Part shown: piece after piece, positions 23,386 through 33,550 of the stretch | How positions within the stretch are numbered: position 1 is the stretch's first letter | Layout: each line of letters starts with the position of its first letter | Assembly (NCBI GenBank): GCA_024741835.1 | Contig: JAENRP010000069.1 | Coordinates: forward strand, 113,233-177,232 | Direction of reading: 5' to 3' | DNA length: 64,000 bases | DNA from: Diplocarpon mali | Lineage: Eukaryota > Ascomycota > Leotiomycetes > Helotiales > Drepanopezizaceae | Made by a program: the position numbers and the translations under genes | Notes under the pieces: model-generated | Databases searched by the model: none | The model's input: the letters and a program-made list of their open reading frames with translations, nothing else | What the model was told of the DNA's origin: nothing

Positions 23386-25918
23386 TTTGTCCTTTTTTTT
23401 ACGAATGAAAGACTTTTTTTATTCGTAGTAGTGGCCTCGGCTGACGTTGTTTAGTTTTACGAGGCTGCTAAGCTCGAGATGAGCATTGTCCGAGGAATTG
23501 ACGAATATTTAGACACCATGCGATGCAGGAGACGTGAAGATACAGAATTGCGTAGAGTCGATGGAGTGCAGGTCGCAGATGAGTGAAAGACTTGGTTTAC
23601 TGGTGCTGGGCATTCGGCTCTCGGTCGTGGAGCTGGCGGATAAATCACGATGGCGCAGCTGGAAGAGGCTGGGGAGACACGGAACTAAACAGGTTGTTAA
23701 AGAAACTTTCTGATTGCGTATATATTACTCTGCAATTAGTCGGGGGTACTGGGTCAGTATAGTCAGACGATAATCAGAGACTGACCTATGTTAGGTATCT
23801 ACTTTGAATTCCTCGCAATCACCGTCCTTGATCTGGCTGACGGCGAAGTCGGGCTGATTATAGAGTGAAGGTAGCTGAATCGGTGTCTTGTTTGTTTACT
23901 CTCTTTCGTGGTTGCGCGGATAGCGACGGCTACGACTAACAGGGGTGATTGGAGCTTGGCGTCATGTATAAATCTATAAATGGGCTCAAGTCGGGGCACT
24001 TCACTTCTACTAGCCATGAGATCCTTGGAACAATCACTGCAGATCATTGCGGACAACATTTCCGAATGTCCACTCTCGTACTTTCGCACTCTTCAATCTT
24101 AAGGATTGTTTATTACACGCAAAGTCCAAAGGACATCTCTGTCGGAGGCGATAACGCAATGTCTAGCGGATCGAGGTCGGAGACGCCGAAACTCGATAGC
24201 CAAATCTAGGATACGATTTGCTCTTTCACATATGAGTACGCAGCCTTCTAGAACTACGGTAGTTGTCTGTGCTGATGAGACCTTTAAGCAGCAGAGTTTA
24301 TAAATTAATCAGCCTCGAGTCAGAGACAGCACGAAGGCCGTGCCCTACAGCTAACGACCTGAAAGTTGAGCTTACGTAATGATATCTATACAGCTCACGA
24401 CTTCTCATCTTAGCCTCCTATATTCTCCTACGTATCCCTGCATCGAACTTGGGGAAATAAGAAAAGCTTGACAGTCTTTTCAAATTTTTTCTCATTCTAT
24501 ACCTATCCTTCTTGCCCATCTATCAGATCTTTCTCGCTCTTTACCTGCCCCTCCAATCAATTTCCATGCTTCTTCAATTCGCCAGGATCACTGCATATGC
24601 TCTAGTGGTATTATGACTGAAATTTGATAACATGGCTAGATTCAGAATGTAATAGTGCTTGGCTATCCGTCGCGATTGGGGACAATGCCTGACGAACAGG
24701 GTCTTCCAAGTTTCCCGTGCAGTTGCCAGCACACATCGCTTCATCCGATTCCGCGATGATGATCTTAAAACAGTTGGTGATGCTACAGAAGCTTATTTGC
24801 GACGTAAAATTACCAGTACAAGGTTGATGAACTTGAAAGATAGTGAACTGGGCAGCTAGAAAAGTAGGACTGGCTCAAGTGAGAAGCTCGATGGTATCAA
24901 AATTCTTCTTGGCATCCTCGCTGTACCAAGACTACTGATTGAAACTACCTCCGTTATGGTAAAAGAGCATCGTTGCCTATGAAATAATGCTAAAGGGACC
25001 TAATCCTAGCTTTGCAGACTCTTAAGGGAGCCAGAGGTTCGTAGGAGACAACGCGTACATGTGTTGGGTCGTCGTCTCCCAAAAAAATTCGAAGTTATGT
25101 TAGGAGTACGCCGGATTCAAACTGACAATCCGTTGAGATCTTGACTATCAATCAGAATAGAAATAAAATGTATTAATAATAGGCCAGTACTTCTCATCAG
25201 CGCTGGTATTTTATACCGTTAAGTGGTTATACGCAAGCTAATTACCTACATAATTACCATAATTTCCAAACATACTGTCCCTAGCTTCGATCTCGTTCGT
25301 TGAAATTCTTGCGCAGTTTTTCGTTACAATTTAAAAGTGTTAACCTTCTCGTCGATTGCAATTTAGTCTGCACAATTCTCGAGAAACCGATAAGTAATAC
25401 TTAGGAAGCCTTGAATATGATTGTTGAGCAGTAACATATCATTTACGCTTTTTAGGAGCTCTACACGAATTTCAAATACCTAATACAAGTTATAAGATAG
25501 TCTGTCAGGAGTGTTATGAAGACAGTGCTTCTAAGTCGCAGAACTATTCATATAGTATTGACTATGCATATACACGTCCTAATTATAATACTAAGTTTTA
25601 AGCTTGCTATGATATCACATAGGCTCCTGGCTATTCACATCAACTTATCTGGTGTGACGATAGAAGATACTTATATTTAGAAGCCAGATCTTGGAGATTT
25701 GTAGACGCAAGAGTCCCTAAGAATAAACGAACAATATTAATACATAGCCGATCAAGGGGCACGAGATGTAAACAAAAGACTTGACCCATTTATCTAACCC
25801 CTGAAACTAGGTACGTACTGTGTACATTTACGCCAAGCCGCACGACCCAGCCCCGGGCCGAGGTTTCAACGTGACAGCATCAACTCTCCCTTCCATTCCT
25901 CTCCACCAGCCCGAAAAC
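23386..25918. other. Intergenic region, promoter side of C2 gene and TMEM234-like gene
   Basis: No gene was recognised between these divergent genes. A short member of the dispersed repeat family sits at 24990-25083. The DNA at 25.1-25.8 kb is AT-rich. Short frames at 23.8-24.9 kb show no domain. Confidence 0.55.
24990..25083 (+). repeat. Dispersed AT-rich repeat, short fragment
   Basis: This is only the terminal part of the family: CTAATCCTAGCTTTGCAGAC, then GGTTCGTAGGAGACAACGCG and the end TGGGTCGTCGTCTCCC. It gives the cleanest view of the family terminus GTCGTCTCCC. Confidence 0.7.
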
Positions 25919-26515
25919 ATGTCAGACGCACCGTTCGATACGCCTCACATCCTCCGCTACATCCTAGGATTCATTTGTGTAGGAATAGCCTGGGGCTTCA
26001 CCACACCCTTCATCCGCAAAGCCGCACAAACACACTCTCCACCAGCCCACCCGATCCTCGACTCTCCCGCCGTAAAGGACAGCTGGGTTAAGAGCAAATT
26101 ATACGGAGCTTTCTTGGGGGTGTTGGATCTACTGAAGAATCCAAGATATGCCATCCCGCTGGTTGTTAATTTGACGGGGAGTGTGTGGTTCTTTTTGCTG
26201 ATTGGGAAGGCTGGTGAGTTTTTCTTAAGGGGTTTTTTTAGTCGATTCACTCCAAGGGACATTTGTGCAGGGAAGCATGAGCCGAGAGCTGATTTGTGAG
26301 GATCTAGAGTTGAGCTTAACGGTTCCGATTACGAACTCATTGGCGTTTTTATTTACGGTCCTGGGAGATTGGTATGTTGACAGGAAAGTCATCAGTCGAG
26401 GTACGTAGCCTCAGATGCTAGTTTCGGCTGTTGCTTACCTGCAAAAGACACCTGGATAGGCATGGCCCTCTCCCTACTAGGAATTGCCCTTTGTGTGCAG
26501 AGTAAGACAAAGTAG
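25919..26515 (+). CDS. TMEM234-family membrane protein
   Basis: A small multi-pass protein of the TMEM234 family (DUF1632, distant relative of small drug/metabolite transporters). Exons 25919-26213, 26308-26400 and 26448-26515 join to 151 residues, typical of the family. Four helices are visible: ILGFICVGIAWGFTTPFIRK (with the family's GxxWGFT/PFIRK motif), YAIPLVVNLTGSVWFFLLIG, LTVPITNSLAFLFTVLGDWY and WIGMALSLLGIALCV. The first junction makes GKA-E-LSLTVP, the second VISR-DTWIGMAL; both match the family pattern. The start is the first ATG giving a short polar head (MSDAPFDTPHILRY); the frame is open further 5' but has no ATG there. The molecular role of the family is not established; human TMEM234 is linked to the kidney filter. 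Confidence 0.88.
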
Positions 26516-28682
26516 TTGCCTATGAGTAAAGAGAACTTCCGCACGTTATATTCAAGACTTCATTATCTAGTTACTATTCAATGAAATAAGACTTTCGTCT
26601 AATTCCGCAAAATTGCGCTTGGCAATCCTCGCTATTCGCTAGTACTGGCTGCTGTCCTGCACCGCTAGAGAATCGAAGCGTCGATCCCAATGTCCTGATC
26701 TCAGTAATCAAACTGGCTTCCTTGCCCCGTTTCCCAAAGTTGCTAAGTTGATAAATATTTTTAAATTTTCTGCCTATCAGGAACCCAATTACATATTTTA
26801 TTGTACTCCTGTTGAGCCTGACATTCAGCGCCGGGCTCGAAGCCACCTTTGAACACGTCTCAGGCGTGAATCTTCCAGTGTCCAGCGACCAATCTGGTAA
26901 TACGAGGATCGCGAATCTGAGTAAATTGAGTCGTCTGGGATAACCGCCAGTTCCTATTACAGCTCAGATGGTGTTTCTATATTATAGCGAATGCTCTTGT
27001 CTAGAGCTGCGTGATCTGCCAGTCCGCATTCGAGCATGTTTCCCTCGACAAGCAACAACTGTGGCCGCGTTGGGTTAAAAACGGACATTGTACTTACAAA
27101 TCGTAATTGTGCATCGCAAGCAGCCAATTGCTCGGTACCATCAGTGTGTAGTTGCTGCCCTCCAAGAACCTGGTGCCGCCATCTAATCCACCTTTGAGCG
27201 GCTCCCTGTCTAAGATATATGTATTTGCGCCTCATGACGGCGGGAATATACATCAAGCATGACCCTAAGAACTGACATCAAGCAAGCTCAAAGATTACCG
27301 AAATAGCACCTACTGTTGCAGCCGCAATTTAGTATTGCAAGGTTCGAAAATATTGTAGTAGATCTGCTATACGAGCAGTCCGTTTATCATTTAATTTGGC
27401 AAGTCTTAGCCTTGAACTCATGTGTATCGTGTAAAAAAGGGGCTAAAGGAAGAAAGTATCGGCTGAACTCATACCCGTCTACTATCTCGAAGCAGAGAGA
27501 TTGGGTGCGTGAGAGAAGAGATACTACGTGGAGGAGAAAACGATCCGATCTCTTGAAAAGGAGTGAAAGAGAGACTGGGGTGATAGTTGGCCATCGAATA
27601 ATGTCTCGGAAGGTTCGCCTTGCGGAGAAGTATGAAGGCAGAGGGTACACAGGAACATAATAGCCAGCATACCGGACGGAATCCCTTTCTAAACAGGACT
27701 TCATATCATGCTAGCTATCCATAATTTTCAGCCATTATCAGTGCTCGTGCCTGTCCCTTGGTACCGCTGACATCTCTCCAGTCCGCTCCACAGGTTGGCA
27801 CTATCTCCATATGTTGAAACTTGCAAGCTCATAGCTATGGAGACAGGAGCCCTACCTTACTGTAGACCAAGGTGCACTTCTCATCTGCGCCGCATGACGG
27901 AGCTGGTCGCAACATGAAGCGACGAAGAAGGCCAGAGTCGAGAGGTAGTAGTAGGTTGGTGGGTAAGTAGGAGGTGGGATGCCATGACATATTCAGCTCA
28001 CTTGAGCTTCAGCTGGGCGAAGCGAGTTCGAGGTTTCAGGTGTCTGTGCCCGGGCTCATGGAGGCCAAAGGCTGAAGATGGGGAGGGAGATGGTGTTACA
28101 GGTCCATTAAGCCGGTGATTCGGCCTCTCTAGCTCCATGGCGTTTTCAGGCCCAAACGACTGGCTCATTCTCATGCTGAATTGCAAGGCGTCGACTGAGG
28201 GCTAGCACCGTTAGCTGCTCCATACAAAGTCCATATAATACCGCTCCTGGGCCATGTGGCTGCAGAGTAATCCGTCGAATCTGGCCTTCAACTCTGCAAC
28301 CTTCCCGAATGCTGGCACAATACTTGCTTCTCTTGACGCTTTCGGGACCTATCTGCGCAGTGTCTGCGTTATAATTCTACGGTGAGGCTGAATACAGTCA
28401 GTCATGGCATGCTCTCCTTAGGCCAAGCCACAACAGAAAATGAGTTGTCCCATGATCCCAAGATTATGCTGCCAATAGACGCCGACGTGAGCAAGTTGGG
28501 TTTCGCAAATGGTATTGAGACTAATGACACAATATCGAAGAGAACTGGCTTGACGCCAATACTTTTCTGTTCTATCACAAGGCACCGCGATGGAAAACAG
28601 CAGACCTCTTGAAAAAAGCCACCCGACGGTGAAGCCGAACGCTGCATCGCATCTCTGGATACTACACTCGCCTTGTGCAAAC
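26516..28682. other. Intergenic region without recognised gene
   Basis: 2.2 kb between the TMEM234-like gene and the proteasome gene, which both end into it. Several short frames on both strands (around 26.6-26.8, 27.0-27.3, 27.3-27.7 and 28.0-28.2 kb) have no domain, no splice-extended homology and overlap one another, so I call nothing. Confidence 0.5.
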
Positions 28683-29723
28683 TCAATCCTTCTCCGCAAT
28701 CGCCTGGAGTCTTTCATCGATCTCCTCTTCCGTCAGAGCTCTAAATCCAGGGTCGATACCTTCCTTCCCATCCTTTCTGGGGCCCCCAACAATGCCAACT
28801 TCCAGCTCGCCCTTCTTGAAATCAACGCTAAGGACCGTGCTCAACGTAGTAATCGCAAGTTCCACAACATCCTCCCAGCTGCCCTCTGCGTGATCCTTAT
28901 TTTTGAGCTTCTTCTCCAGGTGGTTGAAAGCCTCTTGCTGCTTGGGACCTGAAGCAGTACCTTTGTAGCCGGTATAGTATCCTGCTGGGTCGCACTTGTA
29001 CAGTTGGGGGCCGTATTCGGAATCCAGTGATATCAGAGTCGTAGCAACGCCATAAGGACGCATGTAAGCCTAGGGTAGCGTCAGCCAAGGGGTTGTATTC
29101 AGTGCCTAGCGGAGTTTACTCTTTGAGTATAAACCTGACTGATGTTTGCGATCCGCTTAGCCAGAGCGTCGCAGGGCATCTCGTATCCGAACTTGTATCT
29201 GAATTCGGCGGCTTCACCGATAGCTCTTTGAACTGAAGCTCTAGCATCTGCAATGGATCCGGTCATGACGCAACCGACCGATGGCGAGAGCTGGAAGATA
29301 TGCGAGACGGAGGATGGGTCGATGAGCTTGTCCTAGTGACACCAACGTATTAGTCGTGATCTTAAGATAGCCGTCCACAGAGTCGTCTCTCATGTATCCA
29401 GGAATGAACAGGATTGACCTACTGGAACTTTCTTCTGCGACAGAACAACCGCACAGTCCTTGCCTCGCACACCGATCGACATGATGTTCGCTGCTGTGAT
29501 AGCTTTGAAGGCATACTCTGTGGTACTTATCAGCAACTTCCATGTACCCGCAGGAATATTGGAACATAGCTTACCAACTTGGTAAAGTCGTCCCTGATCT
29601 GAAAAAATCGTAATGTGTCTATCATATCCTGCACTGCCTATTCATATGCTGATTAGCTGTATTTCTGTATTCCGATGTCACCAGCTGGATATCGTAATTT
29701 GTAGGATTTAAAATACCTGACAT
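28683..29723 (-). CDS. SCL1: 20S proteasome subunit alpha1
   Basis: This is a structural alpha-ring subunit of the 20S proteasome (yeast Scl1, human PSMA6), non-catalytic, in nucleus and cytosol. Five exons, 29723-29717, 29637-29575, 29517-29423, 29332-29120 and 29069-28683, join to 254 residues; yeast Scl1 is about the same size. The proteasome alpha signature [20 protein letters not shown] is split over junction 2. The join [17 protein letters not shown] gives the conserved H2-S region, and [18 protein letters not shown] is diagnostic for alpha1. The first exon encodes just MSG and two bases are borrowed across the intron, a common fungal pattern for this gene. It is divergent from the WKF-domain gene, 291 bases away start to start. 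Confidence 0.97.
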
Positions 29724-30014
29724 TTTGATTGGGTGTATACAGTCGGAAGAATTGAATTGTCAGAGATGGCAAGCGACTTAGTAGATGTCGTTGGTGGAAT
29801 CAGGTAGACAGTGAAGCTATTACCAAACAGCTGGAGCTAGATGTTGCGCGTCTTGCTGCCTCACGCGGCAAATCGAGTGGCACGTGCTGATAAGCTAGTG
29901 TTCGATAGCAGCAGCTGGAAACTTTTCTTCGGGTGCGTTGGCATGGATCATGAATCCAAAAGCCACAAGTATATCAGCGTTGACTTAGGTTTCTGCAGCG
30001 AATACCAATCGATA
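29724..30014. promoter_or_regulatory. Shared divergent promoter of SCL1 and WKF-domain gene
   Basis: Both genes point outward from this 291-base interval, so core promoters and 5' UTRs of both must lie here. A weak resemblance to the proteasome element GGTGGCAAA (GATGGCAAG at about 29766) is not good enough to call. The interval shrinks to 117 bases if the upstream ATG at 29841 is used. Confidence 0.6.
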
Positions 30015-31274
30015 ATGTTGCCCGCCTCAATCGCCAATTTCGCTCACATACCAGCCTGGAGAAGATTGGGCCTCAAGTTAAAGTCTGCTCAGAATACCCT
30101 CTCCACTGATTCAACCAACGATACGACCAAGAGGAAGAGGGCATCCCTTGTTGACACGCCTTTGAAGAAGTTTAAAACGAACCCTAAGGTCCCCAAAGAA
30201 CCAGTAACTCCTCAGCTGGCACGGAGAAAGTCTGTTACGTTCACACCCGAAACGAAGATTGACGATGGGGATAGCATAAAGCAATTATTCAACTCGTGGA
30301 AATTGGAACAACAAGCACAAGATCCGTCCTTCGAATTTGGAAACTCCAATCCTGCTTTTCAAATACCACCACCTCCACAGGTCGAAGAGCAAGTTGACGC
30401 AAGTCTCCTCGACGAGAAAGAGAGACGACTGAAGAGGGTCAAGAAGTCTACGGCAGAGAAGCCAAGTAAAGCAAAGTCACATAAGCCAAAGAAGATTGTT
30501 AAACCTTTAAAGGTATCCTCTCGACCTTTCCTTCAATATCTCAGACAATACTGCGAATCTCGAGACGATTGGAAGTTCAACAAGAACCATCAGAACCATC
30601 TCCTCAAACACGCCTTCAATGTTGACGTAGTTCCACCCGACCACGCCCACTTTCTGATCGAATACGTCAAAGGCTTACAAGGAGGAGTGCGAACAAGGCT
30701 CCGTGATATCGCTCTTGAAGTCAAAGTGAAGGATCAGCAAGACGGTGTTGAAGGATTTCCGGACACTATGGCCCAGTCTGAGAAGAGACAAAGAGACTAC
30801 GAGATCGCACTTCAAGAGTATGTCGATACTATGACGGCCGTAGAGGTTGGGGAGGAAGTCGGTTACGAGGAAGGTGTTCTGCTCAAGCTCCCGGACAAAG
30901 GAATGCAGAGCCGCGTTGCGAAGCGCATGAGAACAGAGAGAATACTTGCGACTCTGGCAGCCACACCAGATCGCAGCGGTGGTCAAGCCACAGTGTCCGA
31001 AAAATTCAGGGTCGTTGCGGAAGCTGAGAGGGAGCTTGGAGGCAAGGAGCCGACTCAATCGACTGCCCGCAAACGGAAGCAGAGAACGGCGGTTACAGTT
31101 GACTCGGAATCGTCTAGCTGTTCTTCGGATGGTAGCTCGGATGACAGCTCGCAAGACTCTGCGGGGCAAAACGAGCAGGATGAAGAATCTTCGTCGAGTT
31201 CTTCCAGCTCATCATCTTCTGATTCTGGCGGAGACAGCGAGTCTGAAGACAGTGATGAGAGCGATAGCGAGTAG
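30015..31274 (+). CDS. WKF-domain protein (C7orf50-like)
   Basis: An intronless protein of 419 residues with a WKF domain (PF10180, as in human C7orf50). The domain spans about residues 175-240: RPFLQYLRQYCESRDDWKFN, then KNHQNHLLKHAFN, DHAHFLIEYVKGLQGGVRTR. Around it are Lys-rich, probably nucleolar, stretches (KERRLKRVKKSTAEKPSKAK). The extreme C-terminus is a long Ser/Asp/Glu tract (about 60 residues), a typical acidic tail of ribosome-biogenesis factors. The frame is open from an ATG at 29841, but homologue-like sequence begins at PAWRRLGLKLKSAQN, so I prefer the internal ATG at 30015. A role in ribosome assembly is inference from composition and family context; no activity is known. Confidence 0.85.
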   Translation: MLPASIANFAHIPAWRRLGLKLKSAQNTLSTDSTNDTTKRKRASLVDTPLKKFKTNPKVPKEPVTPQLARRKSVTFTPETKIDDGDSIKQLFNSWKLEQQAQDPSFEFGNSNPAFQIPPPPQVEEQVDASLLDEKERRLKRVKKSTAEKPSKAKSHKPKKIVKPLKVSSRPFLQYLRQYCESRDDWKFNKNHQNHLLKHAFNVDVVPPDHAHFLIEYVKGLQGGVRTRLRDIALEVKVKDQQDGVEGFPDTMAQSEKRQRDYEIALQEYVDTMTAVEVGEEVGYEEGVLLKLPDKGMQSRVAKRMRTERILATLAATPDRSGGQATVSEKFRVVAEAERELGGKEPTQSTARKRKQRTAVTVDSESSSCSSDGSSDDSSQDSAGQNEQDEESSSSSSSSSSSDSGGDSESEDSDESDSE

Positions 31275-31780
31275 AGTAGGGAGCATTCAAGCTTAAATTC
31301 GGCAATTATGAAGCCTGCGAGCAAGTTCTCATTTGGTCTCACCAATACCGAATACACTAACATGCCCCAAGCAACATTACTGGCATGTGCGAGAATCCTT
31401 ATCTCGGATGCTACCTTTAATGCTATCAAAGGTGTGCCTCGTGAACAATCAGCATATGCAGCTCCTGAAGCCGCCAGACTGACGTAAGGCGAATTGAACC
31501 AATCAATCTCCAGGATCTACCCAAGCATTCGCTATCGCATCCCGACGCGCTCAACCCTCTTAAGCAGTCAAACGGCCGCTGCGGATACACTCAAGCTCGA
31601 TAAAATTTTGACCGCGTTTTGCGCTTGCCGGGGTACGGCTGGGATCTGCATACATAGCGCTCAATCAGGCGGCTAGTGTTGATTCCCGCCCTCAGTAACA
31701 AAACTGCATATTCCCCTCACTACGCGTTAATAATTTCTGGGAAAAGGTACTTGGGCTCTGGAGGGGAGGAATAGGTTAGG
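31275..31780. other. Intergenic region
   Basis: About 500 bases between two genes on the same strand. It should hold the 3' UTR of the WKF gene and the promoter of the claudin-like gene; no other feature was seen. Confidence 0.5.
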
Positions 31781-32464
31781 ATGACGAGAACTTTCGTATA
31801 CTCTCTGGCCCTGGTTGCCTTCGTAGGAGGTAAAGCCGCACGCTTGAACCATCTCCAGGCATCACTGACTCCATGCAGCAACCGCCATGACATTTTCTGC
31901 AATCTTCATACCAGACTGGGTGACTTGGACTGTCGAATCTCCCTCGGGCGGGCATTTCACAAAGACAATAGGCTTGCATCAAAGCTGTGTATCGACGACA
32001 AATACATGTACACATTTCCCGCAGAAGGAAGATTGCAGTGGGAACGACAGATATTTCTGCTCGATGTGGAGGTCGGTGGGCTTCTTGATGTCGTTCGCGG
32101 CTATCTTGGAACTGGCTACAATCATTACATATGTTTTGATCATTGGGGGCGGGAAGCAGAAGAGGGAAAAAGGGTGGAAGGTATTGACATTTATGCTGGT
32201 GCTTGTGGGCATTGTCCAGTGCGCTGGTATGGCTATTGTGGTATCTTCCCTTCTAGCTATTCAAGGAGTTTGCTAATCAGAAAGGCCTACCTATTCGACA
32301 ACGACGATCGGTTCTTCATAGGCTGGAAGCTGGATAAATCCTGGATTCTTTGCACGATTAGCTGGAGCATTGCGGTAGTAAGCGCTGCATTGATCTCCTT
32401 GTCCGCCTTTGTCTTCCCATCTGAAGGAGGCTACGAACTCATCCCTAGTGAGAGACTCGGTTAG
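31781..32464 (+). CDS. Four-helix claudin-like membrane protein
   Basis: Exons 31781-31829, 31879-32240 and 32285-32464 join to 196 residues. Four membrane helices are clear: FVYSLALVAFVGATAMTFSA, SVGFLMSFAAILELATIITY, VLTFMLVLVGIVQCAGMAIV and ILCTISWSIAVVSAALISLS. Between helices 1 and 2 lies a long loop with DWVTWTV and four cysteines (GLHQSC, NTCTHF, KEDCSG, RYFCSMW). This is the layout of the claudin/PMP22/Sur7-type fold. The C-terminus PSEGGYELIPSERLG is polar and presumably cytosolic. The intron choices are fixed by the joins FVG-A-TAMTF and AGMAIV-AYLFDND, which keep the helices intact. I believe this is a conserved but uncharacterised ascomycete protein; the exact subfamily (Sur7, Dni1-like or other) is not decided. 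Confidence 0.85.
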   Translation: MTRTFVYSLALVAFVGGKAARLNHLQASLTPCSNRHDIFCNLHTRLGDLDCRISLGRAFHKDNRLASKLCIDDKYMYTFPAEGRLQWERQIFLLDVEVGGLLDVVRGYLGTGYNHYICFDHWGREAEEGKRVEGIDIYAGACGHCPVRWYGYCGIFPSSYSRSLLIRKAYLFDNDDRFFIGWKLDKSWILCTISWSIAVVSAALISLSAFVFPSEGGYELIPSERLG

Positions 32465-33388
32465 GGTGGAGTACGAAATCTAAGTGCATCATGAGGCGTT
32501 CAGGGGTGCTGTTCCAATGAGGATTTTCGAGCAGGCTTAGAAAGATTTGGGTTCGTAGTTTTATTGTTATGAGCAGCGGATCCCTTTTAATGGTTTTATG
32601 ATATATTGAGGACTTATCAATTATTCGAGAGACACAGAAGAGCTTTGAGCGGGTCTTATATCTTCACTCGTGATCGATACATAATTATGTCGCATACTTT
32701 ATGAATGATTGAACGGAAAATCTAGAAGAGATGTTGCATCTGCTCACGAGGTGGCAGATCATGGTATTGGTCGAATTGAAAGACATGACAGGCACGTGTC
32801 AACAATATGGATGCGATGAAGGAAAGAATTCATTAACAACCACAAATGAGATATATTGCAAGACGCTAGAAGTCGAACCTGGTAATTATGAAGATAACGT
32901 GAAGTCGAATACATACAAAGCAGAAAGAAAATACACAGAATTGGGTGATGAAGTATCTCGAGTACCAGTTGACGGAGTCTGAATGTGATGGCCATGATGA
33001 GGAAAGTAGCAACTGTGTAATTATCAATTATTTGGGAATCCCAATAGATGCAGATGATGGTACCCAAAGTTGATCCCTCATCTTCTAAGCCCCTGTCTGA
33101 TGCTTGTGATATAGTGCCAATGCTTCCGACAAAATGTTCTCTGCCCTGCATATACTGATATTGGAGGCATACTTTGTGCAGTAGATTCTAATCACCAAGT
33201 TAAATTTGTAAGAGGTGCCCCTACAGTACAGTAAGTTACTTCGTTTTACTTCAAAGCTCTCCACTTTCCCATAACAGGTGCCGCACTATCAAAACAAATC
33301 CCAACGAATTGGGGTTTGTGTCGATACAGTAAATTGTGAATTTATGACTGAGTCAAGTAACAAGGCTGAGCACTTCGTAAAAGTGGAT
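32465..33388. other. Intergenic region upstream of tRNA
   Basis: AT-rich, no gene recognised. A sequence at 32865-32885 resembles a tRNA B box on the minus strand, but its flanks cannot form a T stem. Confidence 0.5.
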
Positions 33389-33535
33389 GCTGATTTGGCC
33401 GAGTGGTTAAGGCGATGGTTTTAAGTCTCAAATGATATATCACCATTATCGCAAGATGCGTAAGTATATTTATCCCGAGTCTGTATGCGCCTAATCTAAC
33501 TATTATTCAGGTGCGTTCGAACCGCACAGTCAGCA
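33389..33535 (+). tRNA. tRNA-Leu(UAA) with two introns
   Basis: A class II tRNA. Acceptor arms 33389-33395 (GCTGATT) and 33528-33534 (AGTCAGC) pair over 7 bp (one G-T), with discriminator A at 33535 as expected for leucine. The D stem is GCC/GGC (33398-33400, 33411-33413). Anticodon stem ATGGT (33415-33419) pairs with ACCAT (33442-33446). The anticodon is TAA at 33422-33424, decoding UUA. The ordinary tRNA intron follows position 37 (33426-33440, 15 nt). The variable arm is ATC-GCAA-GAT (33448-33457) and the T arm GTGCG-TTCGAAC-CGCAC (33511-33527). Between variable arm and T stem lies an extra 51-bp segment (33460-33510) that looks like a spliceosomal intron: GTAAGT at the 5' end, CTAATCTAAC branch region, CAG at the 3' end. 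Without both, 81 nt remain. The A-box and B-box promoters are intact. Confidence 0.9.
33460..33510 (+). other. mRNA-type intron-like insert in tRNA gene
   Basis: 51 bases starting GTAAGTATATT and ending CTAATCTAACTATTATTCAG. The 5' site equals the best fungal consensus, and the branch adenosine (CTAAC) lies 12 bases before the terminal CAG. The length matches the 47-60 bp introns of neighbouring protein genes. It sits after tRNA position 48 and directly before the first T-stem base. It shows no bulge-helix-bulge pairing that I can see for the tRNA splicing endonuclease. Confidence 0.8.
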
Positions 33536-33544
33536 AGGAGCGTC

Positions 33545-33550
33545 TTTTTT
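33545..33550 (+). terminator. Pol III terminator
   Basis: A run of six T, 9 bases after the tRNA discriminator base. This is the expected spacing and strength for RNA polymerase III termination of the tRNA-Leu gene and supports it being a live transcription unit. Confidence 0.8.

Noticed and set aside
27316..27704. Frames of 114 and 105 codons on opposite strands
   Set aside because: They overlap almost fully and neither resembles a known protein.
29760..29775. Possible proteasome-associated control element
   Set aside because: Only 7 of 9 bases match GGTGGCAAA; too weak for one occurrence.
29841..30014. N-terminal 58-residue extension of the WKF-domain protein
   Set aside because: The ATG at 29841 is in frame, but the extra residues do not look like the family and the homologue-like part begins right after the ATG at 30015. 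Kept only as an alternative.
30675..31429. Antisense frames over the WKF-domain gene
   Set aside because: Shadows of the acidic/Ser-rich coding sequence.
32865..32885. tRNA B-box-like sequence on the minus strand
   Set aside because: Flanking bases do not pair as a T stem and no A box or acceptor arm is present.
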